A DNA stretch of 17,876 nucleotides from Spirochaetia bacterium (GTDB taxonomy: Bacteria > Spirochaetota > Spirochaetia > Treponematales > Treponemataceae): positions 1-17,876 of the forward strand of contig CAAGGF010000098.1 of NCBI GenBank assembly GCA_900769325.1, read 5' to 3'. The position numbers and the translations under genes are program-made. This document shows, in pieces, positions 1 to 6,963 of the stretch. The notes under the pieces are model-generated. The model made no database searches and was not told the DNA's origin. It saw only the letters and a list, made by a program, of their open reading frames with translations. The number at the start of each line of letters is the position of its first letter. The stretch's first letter is position 1.

Positions 1-20
1 AAAAATATTTTAGGAGGTGT

Positions 21-164
21 AATAAAAACTTTGCCTGAAATAGCGTCAAAGTTTTTATTCACAAGTTTGCGTTGCAAACTTCTTTATTTACTGCACATTC
101 TCATTTCATTGCGAATGTGCTTAAAAAGTCAAATCGGAAATTGAGATTTCCTCATTGACTTTTT
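21..164. repeat. Chain of four perfect inverted repeats before serC
   Basis: Four stem-loops follow one another almost without gaps. (A) 21-33 pairs with 47-59, 13 bp, AATAAAAACTTTG with its complement. (B) 63-70 pairs with 74-81, 8 bp AAGTTTGC, loop GTT. (C) 93-100 pairs with 113-120, 8 bp GCACATTC, loop 12. (D) 123-132 pairs with 155-164, 10 bp AAAAAGTCAA, with an inner stem 136-141/146-151 (GGAAAT, loop TGAG). Stem D ends in TTTTT directly before the serC Shine-Dalgarno site. A or D could serve as terminator of an upstream gene. The whole could be a dispersed palindromic element or a structured serC leader. I see no convincing promoter in 1-164, so the serC promoter may lie left of the window. 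The pairing is seen directly; the role is unknown. Confidence 0.75.
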
Positions 165-176
165 ATGGGAGTAGTT

Positions 177-1340
177 ATGTCTAGAGTTTGGAATTTCAGT
201 GCAGGACCTTCTTGTTTGCCGGAAGAAGTTTTAAAAGAATGTGCTGCAGAAATGCTTGATTGCAATGGAACAGGTCAGTCTGTAATGGAAATGAGCCATC
301 GTTCTTCGGCTTTTGAACCGATTATTCAGGATGCAGAAAAAATGGTACGCAAATTGATGAAAGTTCCTGATAATTATAAAATTCTTTTTGTTCAGGGCGG
401 CGGTTCAACTCAGTTTGCAATGGTTGCAGAAAATCTTGGAATTCATTCGGGAAAAGCTGCGTATATTGAAACTGGCGTTTGGGCAAAAAAAGCGGCTGCA
501 GAAGCAAAAAAACTTGGAATTCAGGTTGATGTAATCGCATCTTCAAAAGATAAAAATTATTCTTATATTCCGCGTGTAGAAAAAATCGAAGGCGATTACG
601 ATTACGCTTATATCTGTTTCAACAATACAATTATGGGAACTCACTACGAATATATTCCAGAAACAGGAAATATTCCTCTTGTTGCAGATATTTCTTCTTG
701 TGTTTTGAGTGAAGAACTCGATGTTTCAAAATTCGGACTTTTGTTTGCCGGTGCTCAGAAAAATCTTGCTCCAGCCGGCGTTACGCTTGTAATTATTCGA
801 GAAGATTTGATTACTGAAACTCCTCGTGAAGGAACTCCTACAATGCTTTCCTATAAAACTCATGCAGATGCAGATTCAATGTACAATACTCCGCCTTGCT
901 ACACAATTTATGTTCTCGACAAAGTTCTTCACTGGCTTGAATCTAAAGGTGGTGCAAGTGGAATCAATAAAATCAATCTTGAAAAAGCAAATCTTCTTTA
1001 CGATTATCTTGATTCAAGTGATTTTTATCACGCAACTGCAGAAAAAGGAAGCCGTTCTTTGATGAATGTTCCGTTCCTTACAAAATATTCTACTACAGAA
1101 ACTTCTCTTGCTGCTAAAAAAGAAGAATCAGAACGAACTGAAGCAGAAAACAAAGCCCTTGCCAAAGAAAAAGAAATCAACAGCAAATTTGTAAAAGAAG
1201 CAGAAAAAAACGGTCTTGTAAATTTAAAAGGTCATCGTCTTGTTGGCGGAATGCGTGCTTCAATTTACAATGCTATGCCGGTTGAAGGCGTACAGGCTTT
1301 GATTGATTTTATGAAAAAATTTGCAGAAGAAAACAAATAA
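177..1340 (+). CDS. serC: Phosphoserine aminotransferase
   Basis: PLP-dependent class V aminotransferase that converts 3-phosphohydroxypyruvate and glutamate to O-phosphoserine and 2-oxoglutarate in the cytoplasm. The N-terminus MSRVWNFSAGPSCLP, the PLP-lysine motif FAGAQKN (Lys at about 195) and the C-terminal LKGHRLVGGMRASIYNAMP are diagnostic of SerC. The frame opens at 165, but that ATG lies before the GGGAG Shine-Dalgarno site (167-171). ATG 177, 5 nt after it, is the better start and gives 387 residues. The family is usually about 360 residues. The extra length is a Lys/Glu/Ala-rich, probably helical insert at about 304-336, just before the conserved C-terminal block. serA follows 12 nt downstream, so the two are likely co-transcribed. 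Confidence 0.95.
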   Translation: MSRVWNFSAGPSCLPEEVLKECAAEMLDCNGTGQSVMEMSHRSSAFEPIIQDAEKMVRKLMKVPDNYKILFVQGGGSTQFAMVAENLGIHSGKAAYIETGVWAKKAAAEAKKLGIQVDVIASSKDKNYSYIPRVEKIEGDYDYAYICFNNTIMGTHYEYIPETGNIPLVADISSCVLSEELDVSKFGLLFAGAQKNLAPAGVTLVIIREDLITETPREGTPTMLSYKTHADADSMYNTPPCYTIYVLDKVLHWLESKGGASGINKINLEKANLLYDYLDSSDFYHATAEKGSRSLMNVPFLTKYSTTETSLAAKKEESERTEAENKALAKEKEINSKFVKEAEKNGLVNLKGHRLVGGMRASIYNAMPVEGVQALIDFMKKFAEENK

Positions 1341-1352
1341 CTGAGGTTTAAA

Positions 1353-2531
1353 ATGTTGAAAATTCAGACTTTAAATAAAATTGCAGCAATCGGTTTAAAT
1401 CACTTTGACAGAGATAATTATGAAGTTGCTTCAGAAATAAACAATCCTGATGCAATTCTTGTTCGTTCGCAAGATATGCATTCTATGACTTTATCTGAAA
1501 GCGTAAAGGCAGTTGCACGGGCAGGAGCCGGAACAAACAATATTCCTATTTCTGAACTTACAGAAAAAGGAGTTGTAGTTTTTAATACTCCTGGAGCAAA
1601 CGCAAATGCCGTAAAAGAACTTGTAATTCTTTCTCTTTTGCTTGCAAGCCGACCTGTTATTTCTGCTGCTGCATGGGCAAATTCTTTGAGTGGAAAGGGT
1701 GATGAAATTGCAGATTTAGCAGAAAAAGGCAAAAGTCAGTTTGTAGGCCCTGAGTTAAAAGGAAAAACTTTAGGTGTAATCGGTCTTGGAGCAATCGGTG
1801 CAATGGTTGCAAATACAGCAATTAAACTCGGAATGAAAGTAATCGGTTATGATCCGTTCCTCTCAATAAAAGCGGCATGGAGCCTTGACCATAATGTAAT
1901 AAATTCTGAAACTCTCGAAGGAATTTATAAAAATGCAGATTATATTACGATTCATGTTCCGCAGACTGACGATACAAAAGGAATGATTAACGCTTCAACA
2001 CTTAAACAGATGAAAGACGGCGTTCGGATTTTAAATCTTGCGAGAGGCGGACTTGTAAACAATGCTGATATGCTTGAAGCTGTAAAATCTGGAAAAGTTG
2101 CATGTCACATCACTGATTTTGCTTCGGAAGAATTTTTAAATGTTCCTGGAATTATCTGTCTTCCTCACCTTGGAGCCTCTACTCCAGAAGCCGAAGACAA
2201 CTGTGCAGTTATGGCTGTTGAACAGTTAAAAGATTTCCTTGAAAATGGAAACATCGTAAATTCTGTAAATTTCCCAAAAACAGTAAGCGAAAATCCAATT
2301 CCACCTCACGGAACACGACTTTGCATCAGTCACAAAAATATTCCTGATACAATTTCAAAATTTACTTCAATTTTAGGTGAAGCAAAATTAAATATTTCTG
2401 GAATGATAAATCAGGCACGGGGTGATGTTGCATACAATCTTATCGATGTCGATGGAAAAGTTCCTCAGGAAATTATCGAAAAACTTTCTGCCTGCGGAAC
2501 TGTAACTCATGTAAGGGCAATCGAAAGATAA
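1353..2531 (+). CDS. serA: D-3-phosphoglycerate dehydrogenase with ACT domain
   Basis: NAD-dependent oxidation of 3-phosphoglycerate to 3-phosphohydroxypyruvate, the committed step of serine synthesis, supplying the SerC substrate. The protein has 392 residues. The D-2-hydroxyacid dehydrogenase core has the Rossmann motif GLGAIG (144-149), catalytic Arg in NLARGG (about 231), an acidic residue in DFASEE (about 259) and catalytic His in PHLGAST (about 272). A C-terminal ACT-type regulatory domain (about 320-392) suggests serine or another amino acid as effector. There is no extra ASB domain, so this is the shorter class. GAGG at 1343-1346 is the Shine-Dalgarno site. It lies second in the serC-serA pair and is followed by a terminator. 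No serB is in the window. Confidence 0.94.
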   Translation: MLKIQTLNKIAAIGLNHFDRDNYEVASEINNPDAILVRSQDMHSMTLSESVKAVARAGAGTNNIPISELTEKGVVVFNTPGANANAVKELVILSLLLASRPVISAAAWANSLSGKGDEIADLAEKGKSQFVGPELKGKTLGVIGLGAIGAMVANTAIKLGMKVIGYDPFLSIKAAWSLDHNVINSETLEGIYKNADYITIHVPQTDDTKGMINASTLKQMKDGVRILNLARGGLVNNADMLEAVKSGKVACHITDFASEEFLNVPGIICLPHLGASTPEAEDNCAVMAVEQLKDFLENGNIVNSVNFPKTVSENPIPPHGTRLCISHKNIPDTISKFTSILGEAKLNISGMINQARGDVAYNLIDVDGKVPQEIIEKLSACGTVTHVRAIER

Positions 2532-2586
2532 AGGACACTGAAAAAAGTCTTTGTTGATTTTGCAAAGTGTTAATCAGCACTGCCAG

Positions 2587-2640
2587 AAAAACTGCCTGAA
2601 TGATTTTTGCTTTTCGGTGAAAATCGTTGGGCAGTTTTTA
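2587..2640 (+). terminator. Terminator after serC-serA
   Basis: AAAAACTGCC (2587-2596) pairs perfectly with GGCAGTTTTT (2630-2639). An inner stem GATTTT/AAAATC (2602-2607/2620-2625) extends the hairpin, and a T-rich tail follows. It lies 55 nt after the serA stop and fits a Rho-independent terminator. Confidence 0.85.
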
Positions 2641-2680
2641 TTTTAAATTTTTTTCCAGAGTGTTTACACACTTACATTTT

Positions 2681-2760
2681 TAGTGTCACCCTGAACTCGT
2701 TTCGGGGTTCATACGCTATGTAATAGTATGGATTCTGGAATATGCTCAGAATGACAATAG
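2681..2760. repeat. Palindromic repeat unit, copy 1
   Basis: An 80-bp unit with imperfect terminal inverted repeats TGTCACCCTGA (2684-2694) and TCAGAATGACA (2746-2756), 9 of 11 complementary. It holds two internal hairpins: CCCTGAA with TTCGGGG (one T-G wobble) at the left and ATTCTG/CAGAAT (2732-2737/2747-2752) at the right. It has no coding content. The form fits a small dispersed palindromic element (REP- or MITE-like). A related second copy follows 4 bp later. Confidence 0.8.
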
Positions 2761-2764
2761 AGTT

Positions 2765-2841
2765 TAGTGTCACCTGAACTCGTTTCAGGGTCTATATGCT
2801 GTATAAGTATGGATTCTGAAATATGTTCAGAATGACAATAG
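2765..2841. repeat. Palindromic repeat unit, copy 2
   Basis: A 77-bp direct repeat of 2681-2760, about 85 % identical by eye, starting TAGTGTCACC and ending CAGAATGACAATAG like copy 1. Both hairpins are kept. In the left one the T-G wobble of copy 1 has become T-A (CCTGAA with TTCAGG), so the pairing survived the sequence change. The right hairpin ATTCTG/CAGAAT is unchanged. It lies about 50 bp upstream of the rny promoter. Confidence 0.8.
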
Positions 2842-2891
2842 TTTTTAGACAATCTTCCCTGAATTTTTTGAAAGTTGTTTATAGAAAAAAA

Positions 2892-2920
2892 TTGACAGAA
2901 TAAAAATCTGTATATATAAT
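2892..2920 (+). promoter_or_regulatory. Consensus sigma-70 promoter of rny
   Basis: TTGACA (2892-2897), 17 nt, TATAAT (2915-2920): both boxes match consensus exactly. The predicted transcription start is near 2927, giving a leader of about 37 nt. Confidence 0.9.
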
Positions 2921-2963
2921 GTAATATGAACTATTCTATTATAAAATAACAGGGGTGTGTAAA

Positions 2964-4496
2964 ATGAATAATTTGATATTGTTCATTGCCCTCCCTATTG
3001 TTGGAATCGTTCTTGGATGGACTATTCGATGGCTATATGCCAGATTTCAATTATCTGCATCAGAACAAAAAGCAGAACGTGTTAAACTGGAAGCTATAAG
3101 AGAAGCTGAAGCTCAGAGAAAAGAAATTTTGCTGAACGCAAAAGATGAACTCATTCGTGAACGAAATCAGCAGGAACGGGAGAATCGGGAACGCCGGGCT
3201 GAAGTTCAGCGTTACGAGGCAAGAGTAAACAAAAAAGAAGAAATCGTAGACCAAAAAGCAGCGGAATGTGAAAAAAAAGAAAAAGAATTCGAATCTCTTT
3301 CTGCTGCACTAAAAAAACGGGAAGCCGCTCTTTCTGCTCAAGAAGAAGTTTACCGCAAAGAATTAGAACGTATTTCAGGGCTTTCTGCTCAGGAAGCAAA
3401 AGATTTAATCATCAAAAATCTTGAAAACGATGCTAAACACGATGCACAGGTTCTTCTTAATAAAATCGAACAGGAAGCGCAGTTAACTTCAGAAAAAAAA
3501 GCGCGTGAAGTTTTGATTTCTGCAATTCAAAGAATCGCACCGGAAACAACGAGCGACATCACCGTTACGACTGTTTCTCTTCCAAGCGATGAAATGAAAG
3601 GTAGAATCATCGGTCGGGAAGGGCGCAATATTCGTGCATTAGAGACTTTGACTGGAGTTGACATTATCATCGACGATACTCCAGAAGCAGTTGTAATTTC
3701 GTGTTTTGACCCGGTCAGAAAAGAAATTGCAAAAGAATCGCTTGAACGCCTTATTTCAGACGGACGCATTCATCCTGCAAGAATCGAAGAAATCGTTCAG
3801 AAAGTAACGCGTGAAGTTCAAAATAAAATTTACGAAGAAGGTGAAAAGGCACTTTTTGACCTTGGAATTCACAATATGCCAACAGAAGGAATTCGTGCTT
3901 TGGGTCGCCTTTATTTTAGAACGAGTTACGGTCAGAATGTTTTAAATCATTCAAAAGAAGTTGCAATGGTTGCTGCAACTCTCGCTGCAGAAGTCGGTGC
4001 AGACAGGGAACTTGCAAAACGCGCTGCTATTTTACACGACATCGGAAAAGGTGCAGAAAATGACAGTGACCAGAACCACGCAGAAGTTGGTGCAGAAATT
4101 GCAAGAAAAATGGGTGAAGATGCAAAAGTTATAAATGCTATTGCCGCTCACCACAACGATGTAGAAGCGTCAACTCCAGAAGCAATTATCGTTCAGATTG
4201 CAGATGCTATTTCTGCAGCTCGTCCTGGAGCACGCCGCGAAACAGTCGACAATTATGTAAAACGCCTTGAAAATCTTGAAGCGATTGCAGAAAATTTTGA
4301 AGGTGTAGAAAAGGCTTATGCAATTCAGGCTGGTCGAGAACTTCGAATTCTTGTAAATAACGAAAAAATTGCAGATTACGAAGTTAAGGAACTTGCTTCT
4401 AATATTGCAAAACAAATCGAAACAGATTTAAAATATCCGGGAAGAATCCGTATTACAATGATTCGGGAAACTAGAATCGTAGAATACGCCCGTTAG
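2964..4496 (+). CDS. rny: Ribonuclease Y
   Basis: Membrane-anchored endoribonuclease that starts mRNA decay. The product is 510 residues, the normal length. It has an N-terminal transmembrane helix (about 3-24), a long charged Glu/Lys/Arg coiled coil (about 30-185), a KH RNA-binding domain with GRIIGREGRNIR (213-224), and an HD phosphohydrolase domain with the His-Asp pair in AILHDIGKG (H358, D359) and further metal-ligand candidates in NAIAAHHND. A GTG at 2955 would add MCK, but AGGGG at 2951-2955 is the Shine-Dalgarno site for ATG 2964, so the shorter start is chosen. It stands alone between a consensus promoter and a strong terminator. The family is typical of Firmicutes and spirochaetes. 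Confidence 0.96.
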   Translation: MNNLILFIALPIVGIVLGWTIRWLYARFQLSASEQKAERVKLEAIREAEAQRKEILLNAKDELIRERNQQERENRERRAEVQRYEARVNKKEEIVDQKAAECEKKEKEFESLSAALKKREAALSAQEEVYRKELERISGLSAQEAKDLIIKNLENDAKHDAQVLLNKIEQEAQLTSEKKAREVLISAIQRIAPETTSDITVTTVSLPSDEMKGRIIGREGRNIRALETLTGVDIIIDDTPEAVVISCFDPVRKEIAKESLERLISDGRIHPARIEEIVQKVTREVQNKIYEEGEKALFDLGIHNMPTEGIRALGRLYFRTSYGQNVLNHSKEVAMVAATLAAEVGADRELAKRAAILHDIGKGAENDSDQNHAEVGAEIARKMGEDAKVINAIAAHHNDVEASTPEAIIVQIADAISAARPGARRETVDNYVKRLENLEAIAENFEGVEKAYAIQAGRELRILVNNEKIADYEVKELASNIAKQIETDLKYPGRIRITMIRETRIVEYAR

Positions 4497-4501
4497 TTTA
4501 G

Positions 4502-4554
4502 AAGGCTGTAAGAGTAAACCTTAAAAAAATTAAGGAATCTTTTACAGCCTTTTT
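4502..4554 (+). terminator. Terminator after rny
   Basis: AAGGCTGTAA (4502-4511) pairs perfectly with TTACAGCCTT (4542-4551), and the inner stem CCTT/AAGG (4519-4522/4532-4535) adds to it. A T run follows. It starts 6 nt after the rny stop codon. Confidence 0.9.
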
Positions 4555-4576
4555 ACTTTTTTAAAAAACTGTAAAC

Positions 4577-4605
4577 TTGAAACACTGATAATAACAAGTT
4601 ATGAT
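4577..4605 (+). promoter_or_regulatory. Promoter of the small membrane protein gene
   Basis: TTGAAA (4577-4582), 17 nt, TATGAT (4600-4605). The predicted transcription start near 4612 leaves a leader of only about 13 nt, just enough for the GGAGG at 4615-4619. The ATG at 4601 lies inside the -10 box and cannot be the start codon if this promoter is used. Confidence 0.75.
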
Positions 4606-4624
4606 ATTTTCATTGGAGGCTAAA

Positions 4625-5008
4625 ATGGCTAAAAAATCTATTAACATTGGAAGATTTATTCTTCAGATTGCATTGGGATTGTTTCTTGCTCTTGGTGGAA
4701 TTTGGGCATTAAACGGTGGCGGAGATGAAGCTGCAAAGTGGCTTTCTAAACAGGCTGATATCCTTAAAATTATTTTCGGCGTTGTAGAACTTCTTGCCGG
4801 AATTTTTCTTATCGTGGAACTTTTTGTAGGTGATAAAATTGGAAAAGTTACAAAAATCTTAAACTGGATCATCATCGTTATTTTTGCAGTTATTATCGTT
4901 ATTTCAGATTTGTTAAACGGTTCTTGGGATAAAGATTTCCTTAATGCTGCTTATAATCTTTCTAAAAACCTTGTATTCCTTGGCGGAATGTGGTATTTGA
5001 ACGACTAA
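4625..5008 (+). CDS. Small four-helix membrane protein, unknown function
   Basis: Predicted 127-residue integral membrane protein with hydrophobic segments at about 8-29, 45-68, 75-96 and a shorter one at 112-124. Charged residues sit between them (GDEAAKWLSKQ after helix 1, GDKIGKVTK between helices 2 and 3), and the end is WYLND. There is no signal peptide cleavage site or catalytic motif I recognise. The size and layout loosely recall DoxX-type four-helix proteins, but I see no diagnostic residue. ATG 4625 is chosen over an upstream ATG at 4601 because GGAGG (4615-4619) lies 5 nt before it and 4601 falls in the -10 box. It is a single-gene unit with its own promoter and terminator, so it is probably expressed independently of rny and ilvB. 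Confidence 0.8.
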   Translation: MAKKSINIGRFILQIALGLFLALGGIWALNGGGDEAAKWLSKQADILKIIFGVVELLAGIFLIVELFVGDKIGKVTKILNWIIIVIFAVIIVISDLLNGSWDKDFLNAAYNLSKNLVFLGGMWYLND

Positions 5009-5067
5009 ATATTTTCAAAGTTACTTCTAAAATTGAATTTTTAGCGGTTTCTTAGATAAATTTTTAT

Positions 5068-5122
5068 AAAAGGCTGCCTTTTATTTTAAACTTTGATGTT
5101 TAATTTTTAGGGCAGCCTTTTT
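5068..5122 (+). terminator. Terminator after the small membrane protein gene
   Basis: AAAAGGCTGCC (5068-5078) pairs perfectly with GGCAGCCTTTT (5111-5121), 11 bp. An inner stem TTAAAC/GTTTAA (5086-5091/5098-5103) and a T run complete it. The A-rich left arm could let it work on the other strand too. Confidence 0.9.
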
Positions 5123-5150
5123 ATTTTAAATTGTGATAAAATCTTTGTGA

Positions 5151-5179
5151 TTGAGAAAATATTGTAAAAATGTTATTCT
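5151..5179 (+). promoter_or_regulatory. Possible promoter of ilvB
   Basis: TTGAGA (5151-5156), 17 nt, TATTCT (5174-5179). The -10 box matches only 4 of 6. TATAAA at 5181-5186 is a better -10 by sequence but lacks a correctly spaced -35. A promoter is expected here because a terminator lies just upstream. The exact boxes are uncertain. Confidence 0.35.
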
Positions 5180-5215
5180 TTATAAAATCATCTTGAATTT
5201 TTAAGGGAATGCAAC

Positions 5216-6904
5216 ATGAAAATATCTGGTTCACAAATTGTAATTGAATGTTTGCTTGAACAGGGCGTTGATACTGTTTTCGGTTATCCGGGGGGTGCGA
5301 TTTTAAATATTTACGACGCACTCTATAAAAATTCTAACCGAATTCGTCATATTTTAACTGCACACGAACAAGGAGCAAGCCATGCCGCTGACGGTTATGC
5401 CCGTTCAACAGGAAAAGTCGGTGTGTGTATGGCAACTAGCGGTCCTGGTGCTACAAATCTTGTTACGGGAATTGCAACTGCGTATATGGATTCAATTCCT
5501 GTGGTTGCCATCACATGTAATGTAACTCAGGCTCAGCTTGGAAAAGATTCTTTTCAGGAAATTGACATCACTGGCGTAACAATGCCGATTACAAAACATA
5601 ATTTTATGGTTCGTGATGTAAATGATTTAGCTAATACAATTCGAAAAGCGTTTCACATTGCAAAATCTGGAAGACCGGGACCTGTTTTAATCGACATTCC
5701 AAAAGATGTTACGGCAAGTCAGGCTGAATACGAATCTGTAAATCCAGAAACATTAAATTTCGATATTCCGTCAAAAATCATTCAGTCGCCGTCAAAAGAG
5801 CAGATTTTAAATGCAATAAAAATGATTGACGAATCAGAAAGGCCTTTTATCTATGCAGGTGGTGGCGTTCAGATTGCCGGTGCATGTGAAGAATTAAAAT
5901 CGCTTGCGGAAAAGGCAAATATTCCTGTTTCAATGTCGCTGATGGGAAAAGCTGTTTTTCCAAATAAACACCCGCTTTCTATGGGAATGATTGGAATGCA
6001 CGGAACTTATGTTGCAAATACGGCTTGCGATAAATGTGATTTGCTTCTTGCAATTGGTTGTCGTTTCAGTGACCGGGTAATCGGAGATCCTAAAAAATTT
6101 GCAGGCGGTGCAAAAATTCTTCAGATTGACATCGATCCAGCAGAAGTTAACAAAATGATTGAAGTTGATAACGCTTTAATCGGTGATATAAAACAAATTC
6201 TTTCAGAAATCGCGTCAAAAATTCAAAAGAAAGAACCTGGCAAATGGAATGAACAGATTAATGAATGGAAGAAAATTGTTCCGCCGTCTTACAATAAAAA
6301 GCAGGATTTGTCGCCAAAGTTCATTTTTGAATATGTAAATTCAAAAGTAAAACAGGACACAATCATTACAACAGAAGTCGGTCAGCATCAGATGTGGACG
6401 GCTCAATTCTATGATTTTATGCAGCCTAGAACATTTTTAACTTCGGGCGGGCTTGGAACTATGGGCTATGGAACAGGTGCTGCAATCGGTGCACAGTTTG
6501 CAAATCCAGAAAAAACAATCGTTCACTTTGCGGGCGACGGTTCTTTCAGAATGAATTGTAATGAACTTGCCACAATTCAGCATTATGAACTTCCGATTAT
6601 AATCGTAGTTCTTGATAACCACGCTCTTGGAAATGTAAGAATGTGGCAGACTCTTTTCTACGAAAAACGATATTCAAACACAACTCTTGATTTTGGACCG
6701 GACTGGGAAAAACTTTCTCTCGCTTACGGAATTCAGGGTTATCATGTAAAAAATGAAGAAGAATTCAAAAAGGCGTTTGACGAAGCGTTAAAATCTAGAA
6801 AACCAGCTGTAATCGATGCTGAAATTTTTATCGATGAAATGGTTCTTCCGATGATTCCGCCGGGAAAACCTGTTGAATATCTTATGCTTGATGTAAAAGA
6901 TTAA
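5216..6904 (+). CDS. ilvB: Acetolactate synthase, large (catalytic) subunit
   Basis: ThDP-, FAD- and Mg-dependent condensation of pyruvate to 2-acetolactate (or with 2-oxobutyrate to acetohydroxybutyrate), the first common step of branched-chain amino acid synthesis. The 562 residues match the usual length of biosynthetic large subunits. Visible are the N-terminal FGYPGGAILNIYDAL, the catalytic Glu51 in AHEQGASHAADGYAR, the central FAD-binding region, and the ThDP/Mg motif beginning GDGS at 439-443 and ending with D467-N468. Trp477 in VRMWQ is the conserved herbicide-site Trp. Gly-Asn before VRMWQ replaces the more common Gly-Met. Shine-Dalgarno AAGGG lies at 5203-5207. No ilvN regulatory subunit, ilvC or ilvD is adjacent. 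A catabolic (AlsS) role is possible but the N-terminus looks biosynthetic. Confidence 0.93.
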   Translation: MKISGSQIVIECLLEQGVDTVFGYPGGAILNIYDALYKNSNRIRHILTAHEQGASHAADGYARSTGKVGVCMATSGPGATNLVTGIATAYMDSIPVVAITCNVTQAQLGKDSFQEIDITGVTMPITKHNFMVRDVNDLANTIRKAFHIAKSGRPGPVLIDIPKDVTASQAEYESVNPETLNFDIPSKIIQSPSKEQILNAIKMIDESERPFIYAGGGVQIAGACEELKSLAEKANIPVSMSLMGKAVFPNKHPLSMGMIGMHGTYVANTACDKCDLLLAIGCRFSDRVIGDPKKFAGGAKILQIDIDPAEVNKMIEVDNALIGDIKQILSEIASKIQKKEPGKWNEQINEWKKIVPPSYNKKQDLSPKFIFEYVNSKVKQDTIITTEVGQHQMWTAQFYDFMQPRTFLTSGGLGTMGYGTGAAIGAQFANPEKTIVHFAGDGSFRMNCNELATIQHYELPIIIVVLDNHALGNVRMWQTLFYEKRYSNTTLDFGPDWEKLSLAYGIQGYHVKNEEEFKKAFDEALKSRKPAVIDAEIFIDEMVLPMIPPGKPVEYLMLDVKD

Positions 6905-6915
6905 AAAAAATGAAT

Positions 6916-6950
6916 AAAAAAGGCTGCCAGAAGTTCTGACAGCCTTTTTT
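6916..6950. terminator. Bidirectional terminator between ilvB and glnN
   Basis: AAAAAGGCTG (6917-6926) pairs with CAGCCTTTTT (6940-6949), then one C-A mismatch, then CAG/CTG around loop AAGTT. Flanking A and T runs on the two sides make it usable in both directions. It lies between the stops of the convergent ilvB (6904) and glnN (6964), with only 59 nt between the genes. Confidence 0.9.
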
Positions 6951-6963
6951 GTCAATCATGCAA

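Noticed and set aside
11..18. TAGGAGGT, a perfect Shine-Dalgarno-like sequence
   Set aside because: No ATG or GTG follows at a proper distance; the nearest TTG is 13 nt away and leads into the hairpins.
1..144. Open reading frame without start running through the hairpin chain, ending TGA at 142-144
   Set aside because: It has no usable start in the window and its sequence is dictated by the four inverted repeats; it is probably not a protein, though the tail of an upstream gene cannot be fully excluded.
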